A DNA stretch of 64,000 nucleotides from Rhynchopus sp. YZ270_cl-10. Its lineage: Eukaryota; Euglenozoa; Diplonemea; Diplonemida; Diplonemidae. A model generated the notes under the pieces. It searched no databases, had not been told where the DNA came from, and saw nothing but the letters and a program-made list of their open reading frames with translations. Both the position numbers and the translations under genes were made by a program. Where the stretch lies: the NCBI GenBank assembly GCA_964035575.1, contig OZ037842.1:1426001-1490000 (forward strand), read 5' to 3'. Of this stretch, positions 38,103 to 47,022 are shown piece after piece; position 1 is the stretch's first letter; each line of letters opens with the position of its first letter.

Positions 38103-39062
38103 ATGACGGAGGTGTCTGTGGTTTGCACTGGAGATGTGGAACGGGCGGAGGTGGAAGCGATGACACGGATGCCCGGGTTTGAGCGTCTGAGCGACCCTGC
38201 GGGGAAGATGGTGGGGCGGCGGTGGTGTGCGGTGTACAGCTCTCCGGTGGCTGCCGACATGGCAGTGTTTGCTGTGAACGGGCGGGGCTCGCGGGCGGGG
38301 TTTTTGTTCCAGGCTTCAAGGGGAGCGAGGAGTGTACAGAGTACCGCCCCTGCCTCACAGATGAACGACATCGATGACATTGACGCCCTCCCCACCGGCC
38401 CCACCTCCTCCGCCACCCAACCCCAAGATGCTGCAGCTGCACTCAGAGAAATGCTGCAAGGCTCCTCCCGCCTCCCCGCCTTCTCCACCCCACCCCCTCT
38501 TCCCTCCAAACCTGTCCGCAAACCTCTCAAAAAGCGTGCCACAAAACCGCGTGCACAGCATCTCCTGCATATCCCGCCGCCCTCTGTGTTGCGTAACCCA
38601 AGAACTCATCTTCCAGCGAAAATGTCGTTCAAAGCGTTGAGAGAGTTGAATTCTGGGTATCAGTACTTTCATGTACGGAGTGGCAGGGATAAGGCGGCGT
38701 TTGTATTGGGGAAGACTGTGAGGTTGGATGACGCGAATAAGGCTCATGTTAAGGTGTGGGAGCCCGAGGGTGAGGGGACCACAGCAGTCCAGATGCTCAC
38801 CTCCGTCGGTGTACGGTGGGGGGAGACACGCCCTGCCATGGCCGAGATCAAGAAGGCAGTTATCAAGAAAACAGCGCTTCTCAAATGCGACGTACGCATA
38901 CCAAAGCGTGTCGCCGTGCTCTCGTTCAAAACGCAAGCCCACGCCCAAGCCGGCCTCGACGCACTCAACGCCCTCAAGAACAAATCCCCGACCCCCGAAA
39001 CCCAACCCTCCTTCGAGCTGCTCTCAGAAGAGCGTGTCACTCTTTTTATCAAAGGTGAGTGA
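38103..39062 (+). CDS. RRM-like protein, possibly spliced to a Gly-Pro-rich tail
   Basis: 319 residues if read to the TGA at 39060-39062; start in gatacaATGacg. Residues 1-75 have a beta-alpha-beta layout (SVVCTGDVERAEVEAM, RRWCAVYSSPVAADMAVFAV) resembling an RNA-recognition motif, and 200-317 a second one (RVAVLSFKTQAHAQAGLDAL). The linker is Pro-rich with KPVRKPLKKRATKPR. The last codons overlap a strong donor, A AAG|gtgagt at 39055. If used with the acceptor CCTCCTCCAG (39571-39580) the frame continues as GPGPVKGPGPG... to 39687 (352 residues). The 526-base intron would then contain a hairpin B copy. Both readings are open; RNA data would decide. RRM identity is by fold pattern only, no clear RNP motifs. 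Confidence 0.6.
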   Translation: MTEVSVVCTGDVERAEVEAMTRMPGFERLSDPAGKMVGRRWCAVYSSPVAADMAVFAVNGRGSRAGFLFQASRGARSVQSTAPASQMNDIDDIDALPTGPTSSATQPQDAAAALREMLQGSSRLPAFSTPPPLPSKPVRKPLKKRATKPRAQHLLHIPPPSVLRNPRTHLPAKMSFKALRELNSGYQYFHVRSGRDKAAFVLGKTVRLDDANKAHVKVWEPEGEGTTAVQMLTSVGVRWGETRPAMAEIKKAVIKKTALLKCDVRIPKRVAVLSFKTQAHAQAGLDALNALKNKSPTPETQPSFELLSEERVTLFIKGE

Positions 39063-39117
39063 AAAGATGAAAAAAATATTGGATATTTGAGGTGGTTTTA
39101 TTTCAACTTTTTTTTTT

Positions 39118-39205
39118 GTCACCCTCTGGAGTTCGATAACCCGGAGATCTAGTGCATCCACTCCACCCCCGTAGGTGGTTTGCACTGTCAAACTTCTCGT
39201 GACCG
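39118..39205 (+). repeat. Hairpin family B, variant copy
   Basis: CACCCTCTGGAGTTCGATAA, then CCCGGAG and GGTGGTTTGCACTGTCAAAC. It sits in a putative intron or 3' UTR; a D-like TAGTATATGAAAC follows near 39263. Confidence 0.45.
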
Positions 39206-39567
39206 TTGTTCCTCTTGGTGGGTTGTCATTTTTTTAGTACATTATACCTTCTATTCAGTAGAATAGTTAGTATATGAAACAATTAGTACAGAACCCACGA
39301 TTTTTTGATACAAAAGAAGAAAAAAAATGGGGTTCAAAAAGGAGGTACGTTGCTTCCAAAAGAAATTGGGGTGGGGTGGTGGGGTGGGAATTGGGTGGGG
39401 TGGGGGTGGGTTTTGAAGGGGTTGAGGGTAAGGAGATAATAGGTTAAAAGAAACTGAGGGGGGGATCAAATCGTTTTGAAAATGCTTTCCCCCCTCCCTC
39501 CTTTCCCCTCAACAAAACCCCACACCAACCAACACAGAATACCTCAAACTACACTACACAGACCCCC

Positions 39568-39687
39568 ATGCCTCCTCCAGGACCTGGACCAGTGAAGGGA
39601 CCTGGACCCGGCCCAGGGCCTAAGGGGCCTGTAGGACCTGGTCCGAAGGGACCCGGCCCGAAAGGCCCCGTGCCGCCACCTCCTTGA
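39568..39687 (+). CDS. Gly-Pro-rich small ORF or alternative 3' exon
   Basis: A 39-codon frame starting at ATG 39568 reads MPPPGPGPVKGPGPG and continues with GPKGP motifs, ending PVPPPP. It is preceded by an A/C-rich leader with ACACTACACAG, just like gene starts elsewhere, so it could be a separate small gene. The same frame is reached from the upstream gene by splicing at 39055/39580. The Gly-Pro repeat is collagen-like but too short and irregular (GPGPKGP) for a triple helix claim. Confidence 0.45.
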   Translation: MPPPGPGPVKGPGPGPGPKGPVGPGPKGPGPKGPVPPPP

Positions 39688-40416
39688 TGCAAATTTGTGT
39701 GGAAGGAGATGAGACTACGATTCAGATTTAACACATTTTTTTTAAAGACGCTTAGCTTTGAAAATATCTGAGGTGATGTTAAGCTGTGAGGCGGGATGTT
39801 TCCTTGAAGAAGAAGTACCGTATTCGTAAAAATTATCGTAAAAATGTTCGATTGCGGTTTATTGTCCCACCTCATAGGTGCTGATCCGAATGTCATTTTG
39901 AGGCATCTTTATTCATTCGTTCAATTGGTCCATTTGTTCTTATTGCGAGTGTTGAAGAGCAGAACATCCTTTTTTGGGGCAATCTGCTTTTCCCCCCAAA
40001 AACCAACCATTTTTTATACAAAACCATACAATACAAAAGGTGTTTGGCGTAACGCTTCTCAGGAGGCAAACAGATATACGTACGATACCCTTATACATAG
40101 CCACATCGTTGCCACAGCCGAGGCGGGGGGGTGAAGACCTCCGTGCCTTTTTTGGTTGTTGATACTTTGCGGGGGGAAATATGTGTGTGCACAGTGAGGC
40201 ACATCCATACCCACAGACTTATCTTGTTTTTGTTGTTCTTTGTGTGCTTTGAATTTGCTGTTCTTGGTCTGGCTGTTTGATTTGCCAGGCACAGATTATA
40301 TCCGACTAAGACTCATCCTCTCACATCTTTTGCTTGAAAGCGCCTCTGACCCATTCTCGACCCTCACTACAGTGAATACTTCTTAACACACAACAAACAA
40401 AACCAAAAAAAAAAAA
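39688..40416. other. Intergenic region
   Basis: TACCGTATTCGTAAAAATTA at about 39816-39835 is a half-copy of the CCGTA MITE family. The rest is T-tracts and a leader. CCTCACTACAG ends at 40372, 45 bases before the next ATG. Confidence 0.5.
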
Positions 40417-41517
40417 ATGGCACCTACACCATGGATCGCTGAGTACCTGTGGGTGAGCGGAGCAAACACGTACACGGACCTGCGGTCGAAGTACAAGACC
40501 GTGACGAACGTGTCGATTGAGAAGGCGACTGTGAAGGACATGTCGGTGTGGAACTTCGATGGTTCCTCGACCAACCAGCACCGTGGAGACAACACGGAGA
40601 TCATCATCCACCCTGTGGCGATGTTCCCCCACCCCACGCTTGAGAACGCAAAGGCGGTGCTGTGCGAGTGCTTCTACCCCGACGGCACCCCGGAGAAGGG
40701 AAACACGCGTAACGTCGCAAACAAGGTGTTCGAGGAGCACAAGGAGGACGAGCCCTGGTTCGGGCTTGAGCAGGAGTACTTCATCTACAAGAACGGCAAG
40801 CCCTACATGTGGCCCGAGAACGGCTTCCCCGCCCCCCAGGGCGACTACTACTGCGCGAACGGCGCACAGGTGTGCGGCAGAGAGCTTGCCCTCGAGCACT
40901 ACCTGGCCTGCCTTAGGTGCAACCTGAAGATCTCTGGTGTCAACGCCGAGGTTGCCCCTTCCCAGTGGGAGTTCCAGATCGGACCCTGCACCGGCATTGA
41001 GCAGGGTGACCACATGGTCATGGCACGCTGGATCTTCCAGAAGATCGCAGAGAAGTACGGACTCTCCATCAACTACGAGCCGAAGCCTATCAAGGGCGAC
41101 TGGAACGGATCGGGCTGCCACATGAACTTCTCGACGAAGGCGATGCGTGAGGAGGGCGGCATGAAGGAGATCACTGCTGCGTGCGAGCGTTTGAAGAAGA
41201 CGTTCCTGGACGACGTGAAGTTCTACGGAGGCGACAACCTGGAGCGCATGACTGGCGCACACGAAACCTCGAAGCTGAGCGAGTTCACCTACGGAGTGGG
41301 CACCCGCCACACATCGTGCCGTATTGGCAACGACGTTGCTCGCGACGGAAAGGGATACTTCGAGGACCGCCGCCCTGCATCGAACATCGACCCCTACGTC
41401 GCCACCGCGCGTCTGTACGCATCGTCGATGGGCTACGACGGACCGTCCCCGGACATCCTTGAGAAGCAGGCCTGGTGGGACGAGAACGCGCGTGAGGCGG
41501 CAGAGAACGCAAAATAG
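40417..41517 (+). CDS. Glutamine synthetase, eukaryotic type II
   Basis: 366 residues, the normal length for GSII; start in a 13-A run, aaaATGgcacc. It makes glutamine from glutamate, ammonia and ATP. Family signatures: VWNFDGSSTNQ (beta-grasp domain), ELRPVAMFPHP-like metal region (IIIHPVAMFPHP), EEPWFGLEQEYF (catalytic Glu pair), GVNAEVAPSQWEFQIGP, KPIKGDWNGSGCHMNFST (ATP-binding loop) and GTRHTSCRIG / FEDRRPASNIDPY. No targeting peptide, so cytosolic. Codon use is strongly biased to C/G-ending codons (GAG, AAG, CTG, ATC), unlike most neighbours, which fits high expression. No intron. Confidence 0.97.
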   Translation: MAPTPWIAEYLWVSGANTYTDLRSKYKTVTNVSIEKATVKDMSVWNFDGSSTNQHRGDNTEIIIHPVAMFPHPTLENAKAVLCECFYPDGTPEKGNTRNVANKVFEEHKEDEPWFGLEQEYFIYKNGKPYMWPENGFPAPQGDYYCANGAQVCGRELALEHYLACLRCNLKISGVNAEVAPSQWEFQIGPCTGIEQGDHMVMARWIFQKIAEKYGLSINYEPKPIKGDWNGSGCHMNFSTKAMREEGGMKEITAACERLKKTFLDDVKFYGGDNLERMTGAHETSKLSEFTYGVGTRHTSCRIGNDVARDGKGYFEDRRPASNIDPYVATARLYASSMGYDGPSPDILEKQAWWDENAREAAENAK

Positions 41518-42727
41518 AACAACCGCACAAAAAGCGTTTTCCGACCCTAGATTTCCCTCCAGAAGCCCCGAACCTAACACCACGTCCCGCCCCTTTCCTC
41601 GCGCGTTTACACATAATCCGCAAGTCCGTTCCCCGCTGCCACGCCCCCCTCCCCCCACCCCAGACTGCATGCCCTTTATGAGGAGGCCCAAAAAGTTAGA
41701 TGAAAAATGCCGTTTTTTGCTGCAACAGAATGTACAAATTGTCTCTGGCAATTTTATTAGGTCACAGGAAGGAAAGGATACGATTTTTATAATTTTTTGT
41801 CAATTTATATGATTTTTTTTTTGTTCGGTCGCTTTTTTTTTTGCTGTTTTATTTCTTTATTCTTTTTGGAGACGAGGGGGGGGTGTTTGCTGAGAGATGG
41901 AATGGTTCACATTCGTTCTCTGTTTGGGTTGTTGTACCAAGTGGCTGTGTGTACGTTTAGAAAATGTTATCCCGCCGCAACACATTCGTGTGTTTGGGTT
42001 GCATTCTTCTAGATCCACAAAAACAAAAGGTCTCGCTCTTACAGGCTTTCTCAAGTATCACCCCTTTTTTTACTCTCGGTCTTCACGGTCCGAACCCCCT
42101 ATCAGTTTTTCGTGCAGGTTGGCTGCCGATCCGAGGTGGTGTGACTTTTATACATCTCCGCTCTATCCATGGTTTTCTTTTTGTGGATGTGGGGGGAAAG
42201 AGAAAAAAATGCCCTGTGTTTCTCAGGATGTCAGAGAAAGAGCGCAAACGTCCGTATTAGAAACTATCCTACTTTTTTTTTTGTTTTTTGGAAGAAAAAA
42301 TATAGGAAAAAAAGAACGACTTGTAAGACGAGGGTACAAAAAAATATGAAAAAATACTGCCCCCCTTTTTTCAGCAAGGTTCAACGATACAGCGTGCTTG
42401 CTATAAACGATAGGGTAAAAGGTGTACATACGAAGCCCTTTTCCAACTCAGGCGCTCTTCTGTCGTAGCCTATCCGAAACCTCGTGAACTTCCTACCCTC
42501 TCCCCCTCTCCCCCTCATCCCACCCACAACTTCCACAGGCAGACTTTAACACATCTGCGGGTCCATTGAATTGGTGCCTCGCTTTTGAGTGCTACTTTTA
42601 GTTTATTTCCCCCCACCCATTCGCCGCGGTGGGATCAGCGTACCAGGGAGGGACGTGGAGACCCCTTAAGGTGTCTTTGTAAGAGTTCCTGCTCCCCCTC
42701 CCCCCCCTCGCCCCCACGCCACTGTGC
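41518..42727. other. 3' region of glutamine synthetase and leader of the next gene
   Basis: C-rich for the first ~150 bases, then T-rich without recognised repeats. A C/T tract ends in CTTCCACAG at 42538. Between there and the ATG at 42728 is a GC-richer possible 5' UTR. No gene seen. Confidence 0.5.
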
Positions 42728-44410
42728 ATGTATATCCAGCCTCAAAGACACCACGCGCACAGCAACGCCGGTGGTGCGGGACAGGCAGTGGACACAGCCA
42801 ACCCAGCCACCGCCCCCGCAGCAGGAAGGTTCCACTATCGCAGCTCTGACGGAGGAAGCGACACGATGTATGACCTTTTTTTTTTCTCTCTTTTTCCCCC
42901 AACCTACAAATCCCCGATTATTCTCCACTTTTTCTCAGGTCTCAAGTAAGCGACAGCAGTGCCCCCTCCGCGCATACACAGCAGGTCAACAACTTGGTTG
43001 ACTATGTTGTGGATTCACTTTGTTTTGGTGAGAGTGCGCACTTCTTTGGGACTACGTACAAGGCGTATACGAGCAGCCAGCTCTCCACGCAACACGTACA
43101 CGAACGAGAGCAGGCCGAGAGAATAGAAAAGGCGTTTGGCGCGAAGTGGCAGGACGGCCCGCCCAACGGCGACGCAGCACCCGCTGCCCACGGTGCTGGG
43201 TACCCTGTACGCCACACACAGCCAAGCCAGCCCGTAGGCAATGCCTCCGGTGTAGCTGCCGTCACCGCCCAGGCATTCGCATCACTCTCCCTCTCACCCG
43301 ACCGTGCACAGACCTTGGTCCAAGCGGTGAACAAACTCAACATGAGAAAGGTCACGCACGAACGCACCCCAGAGTCGATTCAGGGTCTGCAGGACAGTAC
43401 GTTGATAGAAGAGAAGCGTGCGTTGAAACAGGGGCTGCGTAACTTTGATGGTTTGTTTGAGCGGGTGACCGGGCGTGCGCCGGAGAAGGCGGACAAAGAG
43501 CCGCTTCGCACGGTGTACGCATACTACAAGGAGTTGAAGAAGGAGATCACACAGCGTGGTGCGACACAGCCGAATATGATTGCGGACATGGACGACGATC
43601 TGCCCCTCCCACCGCAGGCAGCACACCGTGCAGCGTACTCAGGACCGGGGTCTGCGCCACAGCAGCCAGGTGTGGGTGGTGGTGGAGACCACCGTAACGG
43701 TGCCGGCAGCGCAAATGAGTACGGCACAGGCCAGCAGCAGCAGCAGCACTTCACGCAGCAACGCCCCGGCCCCCTTGCGCACGTCCAGAGCACAAACTTT
43801 TCGGCGGAAGAAATTGACGCATTGCGGGCAGAGAAAAAGTATGGTTAGAGTGGATGGGGATGGGGAGACCTATGCAACCGTTGTGAGGTTTTTCCTTTCA
43901 GTACATTGCTCTTTTAACCTACGGGACCACCATTTTGTCTTTCCATCAACATCGATGGCAACAGTTCAAGTAGAATCCACTTTGGTCCTTTTCCATAAGG
44001 GTTAGTGGCAACTAAGGTTTTATGCTAAGCTTCACAATGCTACTCTTTTTTTCAACGTATTTTCTCTCAGATTGATCAAACGGAAGCTCTTCGACTTCAT
44101 GAATAGATTCAAAGAACAGCACGGGAGGGAGGTGCGAACCAAGGAGGACAGAGCACCGTTTGCTGCAGACTATGACAGGTATTCCACAAAGCCTTTTCAT
44201 ATTAGTACCTACCCCTCATCGATCACGACGAAGCACGCGAGGCTTCCCCACCCCCCTGCCCCTCTAAACTTTTCCAATAACTGTCCGCCGTACGGTGAGA
44301 CGTTTGCATTTTCCACTTATTTGTGTTTGTCTCAATCATTCTTTCAACCCCATAACAGATACCGACACCTAAAGAACGTTCTTCAAGCTGTAGACGGGGC
44401 AGGTAACTAA
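42728..44410 (+). CDS. Protein with two FAM13-type C-terminal domains
   Basis: Four exons, 42728-42867, 42939-43838, 44071-44178 and 44359-44410, give 399 residues. All three junctions are phase 2 (AT|gtatga, AA|gtatgg, AG|gtattc) and the acceptors (ctcag, ctcag, aacag) restore M, K and R codons. The first copy of the domain is at about 190-245: EEKRALKQGLRNFDGLFERV, then TGRAPEKADKEP and YAYYKELKKEI. The second, at about 340-395, is assembled only by splicing: RAEKKLIKRKLFDFMNRFKE, QHGREVRTKEDRAPF, YDRYRHLKNVL. Both match the 'EK..LK..L..FE..F....GR.P.K.D+.P....Y..YK.LK' pattern of the FAM13 C-terminal region. N-terminus and linker are Gln/Pro/Gly-rich. FAM13 proteins act near small GTPase signalling in animals; no RhoGAP domain is present here. 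Intron 3 contains hairpin-like A and B sequences. Confidence 0.78.
44214..44320 (+). repeat. Intronic hairpin A- and B-like sequences
   Basis: Within intron 3 of the FAM13-type gene, cgaagcacgcgaggcttcc resembles hairpin A, and TGTCCGCCGTACGGTGAGAC then GTTTGCATTTTCCACTT resembles the 3' part of hairpin B. Confidence 0.42.
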
Positions 44411-44776
44411 GGCAATAAACGCACACAACCTGAACCTAAGCAGGTAGGTGGCACGATAGGGGGGAGGGAGGGGAGTCGGGGCTTTCCGAGATAAAGAGGG
44501 ACTCCTGTGGTCATCTTACGAGGTTCCTTTCATTATGGTGACTCAGCACACGAGAGGCTTTGTAATCATCTTTGTGAACCGGTCTTTATTTTTTGCCAAA
44601 AAGAAGAGAAAAAAATGGGCCGTCGAGTCCGGTCTGTGCATAGGAACTGATGATGTCCACCACCGTGTGATAAAAAATATGCAGTTTTCACCCCTTTGCA
44701 AATGAGTTTTATTAAAAAGGCGAAGGTTGTTCACGTTTTCCCCCTTTTTTTGAATTCCCTCCCCCAAAAAAAAATG

Positions 44777-44818
44777 TGGAGCACATCCTCGGGTGTCTGC
44801 ACTGATACAAAATTTTTC
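44777..44818 (+). repeat. Dispersed repeat H, copy 2
   Basis: GTGGAGCACATCCTCGGGTG, then TCTGCACTGATACAAAATTTT. Confidence 0.5.
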
Positions 44819-44983
44819 AAAAAAAAGAAAATAAAAAAAAGTTTATACAAATTATGTTCACACACAATCCCCCAACTAGAGTTTTGCATTTTTCCGTTTC
44901 CTATTAGGTTGATATGTTTCGTCAAAAAAAAGGGGGTTTTCCCCTCAACCGCGTTCTGGCTGAAAGGGAGGGGGGGTGGGGGG

Positions 44984-45110
44984 GACCGTTCGTGGAAGCG
45001 TTGACGCTTCCACACACACTATCTCTCACCTGTTGGGTGGTGGTGTTGCGGAGCACGGTTGAGTGAACGACGTGACACTTTCCGCTCACAAAGTAGTGTG
45101 CGTTTAAAAA
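44984..45110 (-). mobile_element. Repeat F, copy 3 (reverse orientation)
   Basis: Read on the minus strand: ACGCACACTACTTTGTGAGC, GGAAAGTGTCACGTCGTTCA, then CAACCGTGCTCCGCAACACC and GTGTGTGGAAGCGTCAACGC. It is the only copy in reverse. Confidence 0.6.
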
Positions 45111-45180
45111 AAAACAATGGGTCGTGTGTAGCATGTAGGCCTGTTATATTTACATTGTATTATGAAAAATGGTTGGAATA

Positions 45181-45284
45181 CAGTTGGACAAAGAGAAACT
45201 TGGCGACCAAATAATATTGGCGAATTTTGGAGGTTTTCTTGCAATTGGCGACTTTTTTGGTCGCCAATATTACTTGTCCAACTG
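45181..45284. mobile_element. Mariner-type MITE
   Basis: 104 bp; ends CAGTTGGACAA and TTGTCCAACTG with TA at 45179-45180 and 45285-45286, as in Tc1/mariner elements. A second pair, TTGGCGACC/GGTCGCCAA, lies inside. Confidence 0.8.
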
Positions 45285-45324
45285 TAGTGTAGTTGCCACA
45301 TGCGCAAGCACCACTGTCGTTTTA

Positions 45325-45358
45325 GGTGCCTAAGCAAGCCGAGAGGCTTAGTCTCCTC
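45325..45358 (+). repeat. Hairpin family A copy
   Basis: ggtgcctaagcaagccgaga, then ggcttagtctcctc. Confidence 0.48.
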
Positions 45359-45998
45359 ATTTTACCAACTTTTCAAAGATAGCTGATTATCTCCCAATGA
45401 TTTTTTTTTGTACACCCATTCGAGTTGCATTGTTAAAACTTCAATTTGTTTTGGAGGAGGGGTGCCTTGTGTTCTTAACGAGCAGGGATATGCGACCCTC
45501 TTAAGTTGTGTTTTCATTTTTTTGATCTTTTTTTTTCCGTCACAAAAAAAAAAATCCACTTTCTTCACTCCGAAAGTGCGAAAAAAATAATACTAAAATT
45601 GCTCGAAGAAGTGGGGTGGGTGGGTTGGGTTTTTAATACTTTAAATAGCGAGTCACGATCTGACCCTGTTACCTGAGGGCTCTCCGTCGCAACACGAAAT
45701 GTGGGGAAAGAAAGTTATCGTGTATGATTGAAGAACAGGTAGCTAGACAAGCATGAGGCTTTTACGGTCATCTTACCTTCTTTTCTTTTTTTTTTATTTT
45801 TTTTTTTATGAAATGTGGACGAGAGGCTTTCTCTTTCGAGTTTTCTTCTTTTATAAAACGCCTCCTTTCTTTTAGATGCAAAGAGAGCGAGGCTGAGTGT
45901 GTAAAACAATGGGTCGTGGGGGGGGATCGGGAAGGGGGCGAAGAACGCTTTCGTGTCTCGAGAAACACATTCATCCTTTCAAATTGTCTATTATTAAG

Positions 45999-46031
45999 GG
46001 TACTGAGCACGGACTGAGAGGCTTAGGTTAT
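45999..46031 (+). repeat. Hairpin family A copy next to a hAT element
   Basis: ggtactgagcacggactgag, then aggcttaggttatcc; 45 bases left of the hAT element's start. Confidence 0.45.
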
Positions 46032-46075
46032 CCAAAAAAGAATTTTTCTTTTGTCTTTTTTTGTGTGCAGTAGAG

Positions 46076-46609
46076 CAGGGGCTTATATAGGTTTTGGGGG
46101 CTTTCGTTGAATCCTGGTCGAGCCCAGCTCAAGTTGGGGGCCTCCGGCGGAATGTGGATTGATGATGAGTGACGCTGAAGGTGCAAACGCCTCTACGGGC
46201 GCAGAATTCCTCGGTTATCCAACTGCAGAGTTCGGCACTTCATTGATATTAGCACCAGGCGCACGTGGCACACAAATTATCAGTAACCTCAGATTTACAA
46301 TAAACGGCGGTCATGACACCGAAATATTCCTGGCGAAGCCACGGTACGCAACCTTTCTAAAAATTGCGCTTAAAAATTGCACTTTGTTACTGCCAAACTA
46401 TGTCATGGGAGGGGTGTGTTGCAAGCTTGCGCCGCAGGCGCACAGTACGCTACTTTTTTGGACTCAGAGAGGTTTCCTCTTCACTGCCAGGTAGTCAGTG
46501 GGAGCGTATTGCCATGCTGCAGGCTTCCTTTTCCTTCGGCGTTTGACCAATTGATGCGTTCTGGCTGTGACGGGGTCACTTTGTTCATTCCCCCCTATAT
46601 AAGCCCCTG
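46076..46609. mobile_element. hAT-type element with perfect ends and target duplication
   Basis: 534 bp. Ends CAGGGGCTTATATAGG and CCTATATAAGCCCCTG; duplication CAGTAGAG at 46068-46075 and 46610-46617. The inside carries a frame of 111 codons (46159-46494) without family resemblance and the GC-rich motif (46425-46459) shared with the 33.1 kb element. No transposase, so it depended on a source elsewhere. Intact ends suggest recent insertion. Confidence 0.85.
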
Positions 46610-46863
46610 CAGTAGAGCTTGGGAGCATTGGTCCACAAAAAACATAAAAAGGCCGACCTCTTTAGGTGGGCCTACCCAGTCCCCTTATTTCCCTCCTTAT
46701 TTTCTCCGTTCCCTCTCCTCTCCTCTCCTCCCCTCCACACCATATGTGTGCTTTTTTCTCTTTGCGCCAAAAAATCACATATTTTGAAGAAAAAAAAAAT
46801 TCCCCCATATTTTTTGAGCTCGACCGAGCTGCGTTTCAACTACTTTTTTTTTTACACCTTCTC

Positions 46864-46935
46864 CTCTGTTGTTGGCCGCAGGGTACTTATACTTTCATCC
46901 AGGCTGGCAGAGTATGTAGGTCAGTCGGAGGTCCT
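46864..46935 (+). repeat. Dispersed module G, copy 3
   Basis: TCTGTTGTTGGCCGCAGGGT, ACTTATACTTTCATCC, then GTCAGTCGGAGGTCC; 90-160 bases upstream of the second ankyrin gene. Confidence 0.55.
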
Positions 46936-47022
46936 CCATCAACACATTTTTTCGAGAAAAAAACCCTCTACTTTACCCCCTTTCAAACCTTTTTCAGAGC
47001 TTTAGCTTTTTTTTACACAAAA

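Larger units (their letters stand above)
44411..47022. other. 2.6-kb repeat-rich gap
   Basis: Hairpin A copies at 44537-44570, 45325-45358, 45739-45772 and 45999-46031; repeat H at 44777-44818; repeat F (reverse) at 44984-45110; a mariner-like MITE at 45181-45284; a hAT element at 46076-46609; module G at 46864-46935. TTTTTCAG at 46997 is a possible acceptor 25 bases before the next ATG. Confidence 0.6.

Noticed and set aside
46159-46494. 111-codon ORF inside the 46.1 kb hAT-type element
   Set aside because: No similarity to transposases or other families, and the frame crosses the shared non-coding motif.
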